From Candidatus Methanocomedens sp. (GTDB lineage: Archaea; Halobacteriota; Methanosarcinia; Methanosarcinales; Methanocomedenaceae): a stretch of 13,691 nt of DNA. The stretch is taken from positions 1-13,691 of the forward strand of contig QBUR01000185.1 of assembly GCA_013374385.1 (NCBI GenBank), written 5' to 3'. The position numbers and the translations under genes were made by a program. The stretch's first letter is position 1; each line of letters starts with the position of its first letter. A model generated the notes under the pieces. That model was not told the origin of the DNA and searched no databases. It saw only the letters and a list, made by a program, of their open reading frames with translations. Below are positions 7,083 through 13,405 of the stretch, piece after piece.

Positions 7083-7451
7083 ATGAGAGTATGTATACCA
7101 AGTTTTAAACCAGGTGGGCTGAATGCCCCCGTTTCTGAACATTTCGGGCATTGCGAGATATTTACCTTAGCTGATATTGATGGTGAAAAAATCAAGGGAG
7201 CGTGGCCTCTTTCTAATGAGTATGAAGGAGAACACAGCTGTGAGATCCCAGTTCAGAGAATTCTCAATGAAAAAGTAGAATGTATGATTGTAGGTGGTAT
7301 CGGTCGTGGACCCATGATGGGATTCCAGCAGCTTGGCATTAAAGTATACGGTGGTGCGTCGGGAACTGTTGAAGATACGTTGAACCTATTCATTGAAGGT
7401 GCTTTAAAACCTGCAGGAAATGAAAATTTTTGCCAGGGTGGATGTCATTAA
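7083..7451 (+). CDS. NifX / NifB-C-terminal-like (dinitrogenase FeMo-cofactor family, MTH1175-type) protein
   Basis: A 122-residue single-domain protein of the NifX/NafY/NifB-C family, like MTH1175 of methanogens. Family marks are MRVCIPSFKPGGLNAPVSEHFGHCEIF at the N terminus (SEHFGHC at 18-24) and VECMIVGGIGRGPMMGFQQLGIKVYGGASGTVEDTL at 65-100, ending in CQGGCH (117-122), a likely metal-binding tail. Stand-alone members probably carry or sense metal clusters and are common in organisms that cannot fix nitrogen, so nitrogen fixation is not implied; no nif gene is near. ATG at 7083 fits the family N terminus and has GGAG at 7070-7073. The in-frame ATG at 7068 and TTG at 7044 would add an unusual extension. 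Confidence 0.88.
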   Translation: MRVCIPSFKPGGLNAPVSEHFGHCEIFTLADIDGEKIKGAWPLSNEYEGEHSCEIPVQRILNEKVECMIVGGIGRGPMMGFQQLGIKVYGGASGTVEDTLNLFIEGALKPAGNENFCQGGCH

Positions 7452-7452
7452 T

Positions 7453-7567
7453 CCTAATCGTTATACTCCGCAGCTCTGCTGCGGTTGGGACAGGCCATGG
7501 TCAATGCAACCTCAGTAGCCTGAGACATGAGATACCCCACAGCTTTGCTGTGGGGAGCTTCATTAGG
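7453..7567. mobile_element. Candidate 115-bp non-autonomous IS200/IS605-type (PATE-like) element or paired-hairpin repeat
   Basis: CCTAAT (7453-7458) and ATTAGG (7562-7567) bound a unit with three stem-loops. The left one, 7468-7484, has a perfect 7-bp stem with loop TCT. The middle one, 7511-7524, is CTCAG/CTGAG. The right one, 7535-7555, has a perfect 9-bp stem with loop TTT. Left and right hairpins are related: both follow ATAC(T/C)CC and both have core CAGC-TYT-GCTG. Similar subterminal hairpins at both ends are typical of elements moved by Y1 transposases. No transposase or TnpB gene remains. Alternatives are a structured small RNA, a TnpB guide-RNA scaffold remnant, or a terminator array for the gene before it. 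Confidence 0.4.
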
Positions 7568-7593
7568 AAAATAATGTAAATACATCCAACCAC

Positions 7594-7622
7594 TTTCTAT
7601 TTTTCATTCTTATTCTTCCTTC
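7594..7622 (+). terminator. Pyrimidine-rich T tract downstream of the NifX-like gene
   Basis: A T-rich run (pieces TTTCTATTTTTC, TTCTTATTCTTCCTTC) follows the right hairpin and overlaps the 3' end of the convergent cysteine-cluster gene. Archaeal polymerase stops at U-rich tracts, so plus-strand transcripts of the NifX-like gene could end here. Confidence 0.4.
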
Positions 7623-8158
7623 AATAACTTATCAAGCTCAGCCCTCTTGTCTGGAGAAAGTTTTTCCATAGCCTTTTGGGATTCCATGGAAAATTGTTTG
7701 ATGAACAATGCCTGGAACATTGGCAATACTGTCCGAGTCTGCTGCTTACTTTCATAATCTAACAGTGCAATCTCCCGCATCTTGGCAAGTTTTTCAGCGG
7801 TCATACTGCCCTGGCCCAGGCCCGGACAGTCCATATCCACCACAATATAATTCTTGCCATTATAACTCAGCGGGAATGAGCGGCATGAAAATGGCTTGTT
7901 GTCACCCATAGTGCAAGAGTTATTCTCAAGGTCATACAATGCGCAGACCGTCCTTTCATCTACGGTCTGCTTGTCCAGTTGCATAGCAACCGAACCATAT
8001 TCCCCTATAATAGACAGTACGGGCAGTACCGTATACATCAATCCGTGCTCTATCCAGTCCCTTATATCATCAATATAAACACTTACATCCCTTTCACAGC
8101 ATTTCCCGCATTCGGTGCAGTTGAATATAAATTTTGGTTTTGTGGTCTCGTCGTTCAT
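7610..8158 (-). CDS. YkgJ-type cysteine cluster protein (putative zinc- or iron-binding)
   Basis: A 182-residue cytosolic protein of the YkgJ/CxxCxxCC family. Cysteines follow the family layout: C14-x2-C17-x2-C20-C21 in NCTECGKCCERD, then C72, C82, C92 in PFSCRSFPL, and C111 in MDCPGLGQG. Eight cysteines suit an Fe-S or zinc centre; the biochemical role of most members is unknown. The C-terminal 60 residues are helical and charged. The ATG is preceded by GGAGGG (8170-8175 on this strand) at a rather long spacing of 11 bases. It lies 31 bases downstream of gatD on the same strand and is probably the last gene of that operon. It converges on the NifX-like gene. Confidence 0.85.
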   Translation of the reverse strand: MNDETTKPKFIFNCTECGKCCERDVSVYIDDIRDWIEHGLMYTVLPVLSIIGEYGSVAMQLDKQTVDERTVCALYDLENNSCTMGDNKPFSCRSFPLSYNGKNYIVVDMDCPGLGQGSMTAEKLAKMREIALLDYESKQQTRTVLPMFQALFIKQFSMESQKAMEKLSPDKRAELDKLLKEE

Positions 8159-8189
8159 GGTAACGTATTCCCTCCAATTCTAAACAGTA

Positions 8190-9443
8190 TTATGAATTAA
8201 CACCTGAGGTACGGGAACTCCTGGTTATTTCCCCTGCTATATCAGTGGACATGAGCTTTTTGACCTCTTCAATATCACTGGTCTGCCCCAGTGCCCACAT
8301 TAACTTCACCAGTGCCACTTCCGGCAGCATATCCTCTCCTTCCAGTGCCCCGGCCTTCAGGATGTCCCGCCCGGTATCATACACCCGGTCGCACACCCTG
8401 CCGCTAATACACTGACTAGTCACTATCACAGGCACCCCGGCCTGCGTGGCCCTTTCAATATACGGCACCCATTCAGTAGATACATGCCCCAGTCCCGTGC
8501 CTTCCAGTATTATGCCCTTGTAGTTGGCAGAGGCGAATAACAGCATCTCAGGACTTGCGCCGGTGGTATATTTGACAATAGTACATCTGGGTTCTATATT
8601 GGTATTGATAGACAGTTCCTGCTCTTCACGCCGTTTATAGTCCAGATACGTATCAATCTCTCCTGAAGGATATTCTACCCTGCCCAGAGGTCTTGAATTG
8701 ATGGACTGGAATGCATCACGTCGACTGGTATGCATCTTCCTGACCTTTGCACCCCTGTGGATATGGCAAAAATCGTCCGATGTGCTCCCGTGCATCACCA
8801 CAGTGACCTCAGCTATATCACTTACAGCCACTTTAGCTGCACATATGGCGTTCATGGCATTATCACTGCTGGGACGGTCAGCACTGCGCTGGCTGCCCAC
8901 GAACACTATGGGCACAGGTGTCTTAATCATAAAAGCAACGGCTGCAGCCGTGTACATCATGGTATCGGTGCCGTGGGTGATGATAACACCGTCAGCTCCG
9001 GCCTTGATCTCATTGTACACTTCCTCGGCCAGCTTGACCCAGTATTCGGGCCGCATGTTCTCAGATAAGATACTGTAACATACCCTTGCATTATAATTGG
9101 CAATCTCGGTAAGTTCCGGGATGGCAAGCAGGATATCTTCTGCTGAGAACTGGCTGGTCACCGCCCCTGTGCGGTAATCCACCTTACTGGCTATGGTACC
9201 GCCAGTGGAAAGGATAGATATATTGGGTAATTTAGGGTCCGGGGCAGGCAGTTCTATCTGCGGACCTTTCAGTTCGCTTTTCTTATCAATAAGTTCCAGA
9301 GTAACATTTTCAGGCTCAAGACCTATATTATACCCGTTTTTCAGTTTCACGACCGTTTTCCCGGTAGTAGAGGGCATCAGTACCCCCTCATATGTATTGC
9401 TATCGCATCTGGCTAAAACAATATCTCCTTCAACTATTGCCAT
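8190..9443 (-). CDS. gatD: Glutamyl-tRNA(Gln) amidotransferase subunit D
   Basis: A 417-residue archaeal GatD, the asparaginase-like subunit of GatDE. It releases ammonia from Gln or Asn so that GatE can convert Glu-tRNA(Gln) to Gln-tRNA(Gln). A small N-terminal beta domain (about 1-60) precedes the asparaginase fold. The four catalytic residues of the family are present: T83 in LSTGGTIAS, T159 and D160 in THGTDTMMYT, and K236 in KVRKMHTSRRDAFQS. Their spacing matches the characterised Methanothermobacter enzyme (T101, T177, D178, K254) with a constant offset of 18. Length is normal. The ATG lies 10 bases after the argH stop with a modest GAGAG ribosome site, indicating cotranscription with argH. 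The partner gatE is not in this window. Confidence 0.97.
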   Translation of the reverse strand: MAIVEGDIVLARCDSNTYEGVLMPSTTGKTVVKLKNGYNIGLEPENVTLELIDKKSELKGPQIELPAPDPKLPNISILSTGGTIASKVDYRTGAVTSQFSAEDILLAIPELTEIANYNARVCYSILSENMRPEYWVKLAEEVYNEIKAGADGVIITHGTDTMMYTAAAVAFMIKTPVPIVFVGSQRSADRPSSDNAMNAICAAKVAVSDIAEVTVVMHGSTSDDFCHIHRGAKVRKMHTSRRDAFQSINSRPLGRVEYPSGEIDTYLDYKRREEQELSINTNIEPRCTIVKYTTGASPEMLLFASANYKGIILEGTGLGHVSTEWVPYIERATQAGVPVIVTSQCISGRVCDRVYDTGRDILKAGALEGEDMLPEVALVKLMWALGQTSDIEEVKKLMSTDIAGEITRSSRTSGVNS

Positions 9444-9453
9444 TTTCTATCTC

Positions 9454-10917
9454 TCACAAGTATGATTGTTTCACATCATCGAGCCGCTTCATGCCATCCT
9501 GTACGTTATTGACATGTTCCATAAGCATGTCAATTTCCTGCACAAGTGAATAATTCCTGGCATTTATCATATGGCTTACTTCAAGTGGCGCAGGCCCGCC
9601 TACTGCTGACCGGCGATTCACGTTCTCCTTTATGTCAAGAGCTCCTTTGAAGAGTTCCTCGTCCAATCCTTCATCAGACAGTTTCTTGCCAATGATCTTC
9701 ATACTAATCCTGTCCAGCTCTTCCAGCGTGTGTATGTTACCTTGTGCCATGGTCCCCACTATCTGGTGAGCGGTCCTGAAGGGTAGCCCTGTGGTCCTGA
9801 CAATGGTATCTGCCAGTTCCGTTGCAGTTGAAAAACCAGTGTTTGCAGACGATGATAGTTTATCCTCGTTTATCTTCATGGTACTTATTATACCTGATGC
9901 AATATTTACTGTACCCAGAGTTACGGCGGCAGCCCGCCACAGGTGGGTGGTAACTTCCTGCAAGTCTCTATTATAACTCATAGGCAGGGCTTTGGTGATG
10001 GCGAGAACAGACATCAGGCATCCATCCACAGTACCGGTCTTTGCCCTCATCAGTTCGGCAGTATCCGGGTTCTTTTTCTGGGGCATTATCGAAGATGTGG
10101 ATGAATAACTGTCATCCAGTTCCACAAACCCGAATTCCTCAGAACTCCACAGTATCATCTCCTCGGCCAGCCGGCTCAGGTTGGTCATAATATTAGCAAA
10201 GACTGAAATTGATTCCACTACAAAGTCACGTGTGCTTACTGCATCCATTGAGTTCTCTACCAGGCCGTGGAACCCTAAAAGTTCACGGGTACGTTCACGG
10301 TCGATTTCAAAACCGGTTGATGCGAAGGCCGCCGAGCCAAGAGGGGACATGTTCGTCCGGATGTATGCCCCAAGTACTCTCTGACAGTCCCTGGCCAGGG
10401 CATCATGGTGAGCGAGCAGGTGGTGGGCAAGAGTAGTGGGTTGGGCATGCTGTAAATGTGTGAAACCAGGAATTAGAGTTTCCGTGTTCTCATTTGCAAT
10501 TTCCAGCATATTTTTCCGTAAGGATATGAGCTTATGTAACAAGGTAAGCAATTCATTTCTCAGGACCAGCCGGATACATGTCGCAACCTCATCATTACGG
10601 GAACGTGCTGAATGCATACGCCCGCCTGTTTCCTCACCAACTATTTCGATTAGCTTTGCCTCAATGGATATATGGAGGTCTTCATAGGAAGTGTCAAGTT
10701 TATCGTAACCTCCTTCCTTGATGGATTCCAGTCCGTTAAGGATATGAGTGCAATCATCCCTGGATATAGTTCCAGTTTCTGCCAGCATAATTACATGTGC
10801 CGTATCTACCAGCAGGTCTGCCGTGAATATGTGCCTGTCTGTATCCATGGAGGAAAGATAACTAAGCACGTTAGGGTCATCCCTGTTTAGTCGACCTCTG
10901 CGTAAAATATTATTCAT
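9454..10917 (-). CDS. argH: Argininosuccinate lyase
   Basis: A 487-residue argininosuccinate lyase of the fumarase/aspartase superfamily, catalysing the last step of arginine synthesis (argininosuccinate to arginine and fumarate); a cytosolic homotetramer in the family. Motifs: HSARSRNDE (102-110), THLQHAQPTT (153-162, with the catalytic His region) and SSTSSIMPQKKNPD (272-285), the flexible loop carrying the catalytic Ser. The ATG at 10917 gives the standard MNNILRRGRL N terminus; GTG at 10926 would add three residues (MVT). The AT-rich stretch AATAATATATATTG just upstream is too close to serve as TATA for this start. A GTTTATT (about 10948-10954) inside the end of the preceding gene is better placed, and readthrough from DUF123 is also possible. 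gatD follows 10 bases later. Confidence 0.97.
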   Translation of the reverse strand: MNNILRRGRLNRDDPNVLSYLSSMDTDRHIFTADLLVDTAHVIMLAETGTISRDDCTHILNGLESIKEGGYDKLDTSYEDLHISIEAKLIEIVGEETGGRMHSARSRNDEVATCIRLVLRNELLTLLHKLISLRKNMLEIANENTETLIPGFTHLQHAQPTTLAHHLLAHHDALARDCQRVLGAYIRTNMSPLGSAAFASTGFEIDRERTRELLGFHGLVENSMDAVSTRDFVVESISVFANIMTNLSRLAEEMILWSSEEFGFVELDDSYSSTSSIMPQKKNPDTAELMRAKTGTVDGCLMSVLAITKALPMSYNRDLQEVTTHLWRAAAVTLGTVNIASGIISTMKINEDKLSSSANTGFSTATELADTIVRTTGLPFRTAHQIVGTMAQGNIHTLEELDRISMKIIGKKLSDEGLDEELFKGALDIKENVNRRSAVGGPAPLEVSHMINARNYSLVQEIDMLMEHVNNVQDGMKRLDDVKQSYL

Positions 10918-10940
10918 AGTAACCACAATATATATTATTG

Positions 10941-11405
10941 TTAAAAGGAATAAACTTTTTGAATGGTTTTTTTTATTTTATGTGCATCTGTCACTACATT
11001 AAATAGCCTTTCAAAATCTGTTTCAAAATGCAGATGACCGCTGCACCCACAGTCGGAACATCCAAAACCGTTAATTGTTCGGGTGGTGTGCCCGATAGCT
11101 TTTGAAATGGTACATTCAATGTCAAGGTCTGTGCAGGTAAGTACAATTCCCTTTGGCCTGGTATGGGGCAACAGGTAATCGATATGCCAGTGGCGGGTAA
11201 GGTTGTTGCCAGCTGCCACGCCCAGGTGGCGTATCACCCTTGCAAACCCGCCCGCACCTCTGGCAGAACCTGTATAGGCATAAAACCCGGCAAGGAACGT
11301 TTTCGTGCCCAGGGCACCTACTGCAGTGTCTATATCCTCATCAAGTGCAAGTATGAGGGAATATGTGCCCTTGCCTTTGGGTACATTAAAGGTATGTTCA
11401 TCCAT
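10941..11405 (-). CDS. DUF123 (GIY-YIG-like) domain protein
   Basis: A 154-residue stand-alone DUF123 protein. The family relates to GIY-YIG nucleases and in some archaea is fused to endonuclease III, which hints at a DNA-repair role; activity of stand-alone forms is not established. Motifs: GTYSLILALDE (13-23), GALGTKTFLAGFYAYTGSARGAGGFARVIRHL (30-61, where GFYAYTGSA is the altered GIY-YIG core), HWHIDYLL (72-79), ECTISKAI (97-104), and GFGCSDCGCSGHLHF (113-127) with three cysteines. A basic tail follows. The first ATG is used. GTTTAAAC (11427-11434) lies about 25 bases upstream on this strand, so the message is probably leaderless. It heads the minus-strand cluster and is divergent from the ribosomal operon. 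Confidence 0.9.
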   Translation of the reverse strand: MDEHTFNVPKGKGTYSLILALDEDIDTAVGALGTKTFLAGFYAYTGSARGAGGFARVIRHLGVAAGNNLTRHWHIDYLLPHTRPKGIVLTCTDLDIECTISKAIGHTTRTINGFGCSDCGCSGHLHFETDFERLFNVVTDAHKIKKTIQKVYSF

Positions 11406-11425
11406 TAAAAATACATTAGTGGTAA

Positions 11426-11435
11426 GGTTTAAACC
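11426..11435 (-). promoter_or_regulatory. Palindromic TATA element for the DUF123-argH-gatD cluster
   Basis: GGTTTAAACC is a perfect 10-base palindrome with an AT core, about 25 bases before the ATG at 11405 on the minus strand. It is flanked by GGTAA (11421-11425) and TTACC (11438-11442), which make a wider dyad. The placement suits a TATA box with start-codon-proximal transcription; the symmetry could also serve a regulator. Confidence 0.4.
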
Positions 11436-11491
11436 GATTACCTTTCAACCGTTTGGTTCAACTGAAAAACACCCCAATACACAACAAATTA

Positions 11492-11499
11492 TTTATATT
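11492..11499 (+). promoter_or_regulatory. Upstream TATA box of the ribosomal operon (P1)
   Basis: TTTATATT in AAATTATTTATATTGAC is the best TATA match in the divergent region. It predicts transcription from about 11520 and a leader of nearly 200 bases before the L18e start at 11717. Confidence 0.5.
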
Positions 11500-11538
11500 G
11501 ACAAGTAGTTTGAAGGCCACGCATAATCAGAGCATATA

Positions 11539-11569
11539 GCATATTTTATGCAAATTGCATGTGAAATGC
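11539..11569. promoter_or_regulatory. Phased GCAT/ATGC half-site array
   Basis: Four half-sites alternate in orientation at exact 9-base steps: GCAT 11539, ATGC 11548, GCAT 11557, ATGC 11566. They create overlapping dyads GCATA-TTT-TATGC (11539-11551), ATGCAA-A-TTGCAT (11548-11560) and GCAT-GTGAA-ATGC (11557-11569). The array lies between P1 and the second TATA box, a natural place for a regulator. No factor is identified. Confidence 0.4.
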
Positions 11570-11577
11570 ATAAATAA
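11570..11577 (+). promoter_or_regulatory. Second TATA-like box of the ribosomal operon (P2)
   Basis: ATAAATAA within ATGCATAAATAAGTG would start transcription around 11600, in or just after the first leader helix. It directly abuts the last ATGC half-site of the phased array. Confidence 0.35.
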
Positions 11578-11587
11578 GTGTTAATGT

Positions 11588-11700
11588 GGTTTTGATTTCC
11601 AATTAACAAAACCGTAGGGATTAAAATATCCTATGGCACATGGGCATATCATGCCCGAACGCAGCAAAACTGCGTGAGTCAGGCCACCTCGTGAGTGGTC
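11588..11700 (+). promoter_or_regulatory. Highly structured 5' leader of the L18e-L13-S9 operon
   Basis: Five helices can be read by eye: GGTTTTG 11588-11594 with CAAAACC 11607-11613; CCGTAGGG 11612-11619 with TCCTATGG 11629-11636 (two G-U pairs, sharing CC 11612-11613 with the first helix, so the two compete); GGGCAT 11642-11647 with ATGCCC 11651-11656; ACGCAG 11659-11664 with CTGCGT 11670-11675; and GGCCAC 11682-11687 with GTGGTC 11695-11700. The last ends five bases before the ribosome site GGAGG (11705-11709). No open frame of note spans it. It may be an autoregulatory r-protein target, a riboswitch-like element or a separate small RNA. The remaining non-coding bases of 11406-11716 hold the promoters described separately. 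Confidence 0.45.
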
Positions 11701-11716
11701 ATACGGAGGATCAATA

Positions 11717-12082
11717 GTGAGTAAAATTATCAAAAAGACAAATCTGCGCGTATCAGGTCTTATCAGCGACCTCAAAACCGCATCCCGTGAGAATGATGTG
11801 AAAATCTGGCGGGACATTGCACTGCGCCTGTCACGTCCAACCAGAAATTACACAGAATTGAACCTGAGTAAGATAAACAGGCACACCTGTGAGGATGAAA
11901 CTATCATAGTACCGGGAAAAGTACTGGCATCAGGTACCCTGGAACATAAGGTGAATGTGGTTGCACTGGGTTTTAGTAAGTCTGCCAAAGAAAAGATAGT
12001 CGAAAAAGGAGGCTCATGCCTCACTATCGAGCAGCTAGTTAAGGAAAATCCCAGCGGCTCGAATGTAAGGATTATGCAGTGA
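11717..12082 (+). CDS. rpl18e: 50S ribosomal protein L18e
   Basis: A 121-residue archaeal/eukaryotic-type large-subunit protein (eL18). Recognisable segments are the start MSKIIKKTNLRVSGLISDL, the block WRDIALRLSRPTRNYTELNLSKINRH (38-63), and IIVPGKVLASGTLEHKVNVVALGFS (71-95), ending with GSNVRIMQ. Basic, full length. The start is GTG at 11717 with a strong GGAGG (11705-11709) seven bases before it. It is first in this operon here; rpoD and S11, which precede it in some archaea, are absent, and a divergent promoter region stands in their place. Its stop overlaps the ribosome site of L13. Confidence 0.97.
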   Translation: MSKIIKKTNLRVSGLISDLKTASRENDVKIWRDIALRLSRPTRNYTELNLSKINRHTCEDETIIVPGKVLASGTLEHKVNVVALGFSKSAKEKIVEKGGSCLTIEQLVKENPSGSNVRIMQ

Positions 12083-12093
12083 GGTGCAGTGAA

Positions 12094-12513
12094 ATGACAG
12101 TTATTAATGCAGATGGGATGATACTGGGACGGCTTGCCAGTATACTGGCAAAAAGATTGCTTGCAGGTGAAGAGATTCAAATAATAAATGCCGAGAAAAT
12201 TGTAATTTCCGGCGATAAGGTAACTACTTTTACTGAATATAAACAGTCGGTGGACCGTGGAAACCGGGAATTTGGCCCGTATCACCCAAAGCGACCAGAC
12301 CATATAGTAAAAAGGACCATCCGGGGCATGTTGCCGTATAAGAGAGCTAGAGGCAGGGATGCTATGGCAAGACTCAAAACCTACATCGGAGTGCCTGATG
12401 AATTGAGCCGTGAAGAGGCTGTATCTGTTGAAGGGGCAAATATGAAAAGGTTGAGTTCGGTAAAATATATCAGGCTGGAAGAACTCAGCAGGAAACTGGG
12501 AGCCAATTTATAA
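12094..12513 (+). CDS. rpl13: 50S ribosomal protein L13
   Basis: A 139-residue uL13 protein of the large subunit. The N terminus MTVINADGMILGRLASILAKRLLAGEEIQIINAEK is characteristic, followed by FGPYHPKRPDHIVKRTIRGMLPYKRARGRDAMARLKTYIGVP (about 71-112). Length fits archaeal members. ATG at 12094 was chosen over GTG at 12079 because GAGGTG (12081-12086) is a well-spaced ribosome site only for 12094 and the usual N terminus begins there. The ribosome site overlaps the L18e stop (TGA 12080-12082), so the two genes are tightly coupled. Confidence 0.97.
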   Translation: MTVINADGMILGRLASILAKRLLAGEEIQIINAEKIVISGDKVTTFTEYKQSVDRGNREFGPYHPKRPDHIVKRTIRGMLPYKRARGRDAMARLKTYIGVPDELSREEAVSVEGANMKRLSSVKYIRLEELSRKLGANL

Positions 12514-12528
12514 TCTGGAGGAAAGTAA

Positions 12529-12933
12529 ATGGTCAAGATTATCAACACATCTGGAAAGAAAAAGACCGCCATTGCCAGAGCTACAATTAAGGATGGCATC
12601 GGCCGTGTAAGGATCAATAAGAAGCCTCTGGAAATATTTAAACCTGATCTGGTAAGGCTTAAAATGATGGAACCCTTATCCTTAGCAGGGGACAAGATTA
12701 CTTCAAAGGTCGACATTGACATTAATGTAAAAGGCGGCGGTATCATGGGACAGGCAGATGCTGTCAGGACCGCAATCGGTAAAGGTCTTGTTGAATGGAG
12801 CGGTGACCTGGCACTGAAGGATATTATGCTCGGTTATGACAGGAATCTGCTGGTTAACGATTCAAGGCAGAAAGAAACTAAAAAGTTTGGCGGACCTGGC
12901 GCAAGAGCCAAGACCCAAAAATCATATAGATGA
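12529..12933 (+). CDS. rps9: 30S ribosomal protein S9
   Basis: A 134-residue uS9 protein. The start VKIINTSGKKKTAIARATIKDGIGRVRINKKPLEIF (2-37), the central VKGGGIMGQADAVRTAIGKGLV (67-88) and the end FGGPGARAKTQKSYR are diagnostic; the basic KSYR tail reaches the P-site tRNA in known ribosomes. GGAGG at 12517-12521 precedes the ATG. It is 15 bases after L13, in the universal L13-S9 order. Confidence 0.98.
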   Translation: MVKIINTSGKKKTAIARATIKDGIGRVRINKKPLEIFKPDLVRLKMMEPLSLAGDKITSKVDIDINVKGGGIMGQADAVRTAIGKGLVEWSGDLALKDIMLGYDRNLLVNDSRQKETKKFGGPGARAKTQKSYR

Positions 12934-12942
12934 GTCAATAAG

Positions 12943-13131
12943 ATGATACCTGTACGATGTTTCACCTGTGGAAAGGTCATTTCCAGCCTTTGGGAAGATT
13001 TCGAGAAGCGTGTAGCTGAGTTGGAAGAACCTGGTAAAGTGCTGGATGATCTGGGCGTTGAAAGATATTGCTGTCGTAGGATGTTGCTAACCCACATCAA
13101 ACTGCTGGATAAGTTTGCACCATATCAGTAG
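12943..13131 (+). CDS. rpoN: DNA-directed RNA polymerase subunit N
   Basis: A 62-residue archaeal RpoN (homologue of eukaryotic Rpb10). The zinc site is complete: C7-x2-C10 in VRCFTCGK and the adjacent pair C43-C44 in ERYCCRRMLL. Downstream HIKLLDKFAPY is family-typical. It starts nine bases after the S9 stop with little ribosome-site match, so translation may depend on coupling. Its stop TAG (13129-13131) shares its last G with the first base of tRNA-Pro. Confidence 0.97.
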   Translation: MIPVRCFTCGKVISSLWEDFEKRVAELEEPGKVLDDLGVERYCCRRMLLTHIKLLDKFAPYQ

Positions 13132-13205
13132 GGGTTGTAGGGTAGCCTGGACCATCCTGCGGCGTTCGGGACGCCGTAACCTGAGTTCAAATCTCAGCAA
13201 CCCCA
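13131..13205 (+). tRNA. tRNA-Pro (anticodon CGG)
   Basis: A complete 75-base cloverleaf: acceptor GGGGTTG (13131-13137) pairs with CAACCCC (13198-13204); anticodon stem CGGCG/CGCCG encloses TTCGGGA with CGG at 13167-13169; T stem CTGAG/CTCAG encloses TTCAAAT; discriminator A at 13205. CCA is not encoded and no intron is seen. It is embedded in the ribosomal/RNA polymerase operon directly after rpoN, so it is probably cut out of the polycistronic transcript by RNase P and tRNase Z. Confidence 0.93.
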
Positions 13206-13281
13206 CTTCACTATATCAATGAAGCCCACAAGGCACTATTGGTAAAATGAAAATAATATCATGTATCGGATTGGAACCATT

Positions 13282-13298
13282 CCCGGAGGGACTCCGGG
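13282..13298 (+). other. Perfect stem-loop in the tRNA-Pro to rpoK gap
   Basis: CCCGGAG (13282-13288) and CTCCGGG (13292-13298) form a 7-bp GC-rich stem with loop GGA, in the 200-base gap between tRNA-Pro and rpoK. There is no T run after it, so it is not an obvious terminator; mRNA processing or a small RNA are alternatives. The rest of 13206-13345 is AT-rich, and I see no gene in it. Confidence 0.35.
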
Positions 13299-13351
13299 AG
13301 CACAAGTATTGAATGTAAATAAATATTAGCTGGATTAGTTTTAGCTGGACG

Positions 13352-13359
13352 TATAAATA
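13352..13359 (+). promoter_or_regulatory. TATA box of rpoK with upstream TTAGCTGGA direct repeat
   Basis: TATAAATA is a near-ideal archaeal TATA box and predicts transcription from about 13383, with a leader of some 23 bases. Two exact copies of TTAGCTGGA (13326-13334 and 13341-13349) lie just upstream, 15 bases apart, the nearer one reaching the position of the TFB recognition element. rpoK and S2 thus have their own promoter besides any readthrough. Confidence 0.55.
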
Positions 13360-13405
13360 CTTGTTAGTTTAGCGGTCACAAGGCCGTATTGTTTTTGAGG
13401 CGAAA

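Noticed and set aside
7083..7451. Evidence of nitrogen fixation from the NifX-like gene
   Set aside because: Stand-alone members of this family are widespread in archaea that do not fix nitrogen, and no nifHDK, nifE, nifN or nifB gene is present.
11548..11555. ATGCAAAT octamer
   Set aside because: It matches the eukaryotic octamer motif only by coincidence; archaea lack those factors, and it is explained by the phased ATGC/GCAT half-sites.
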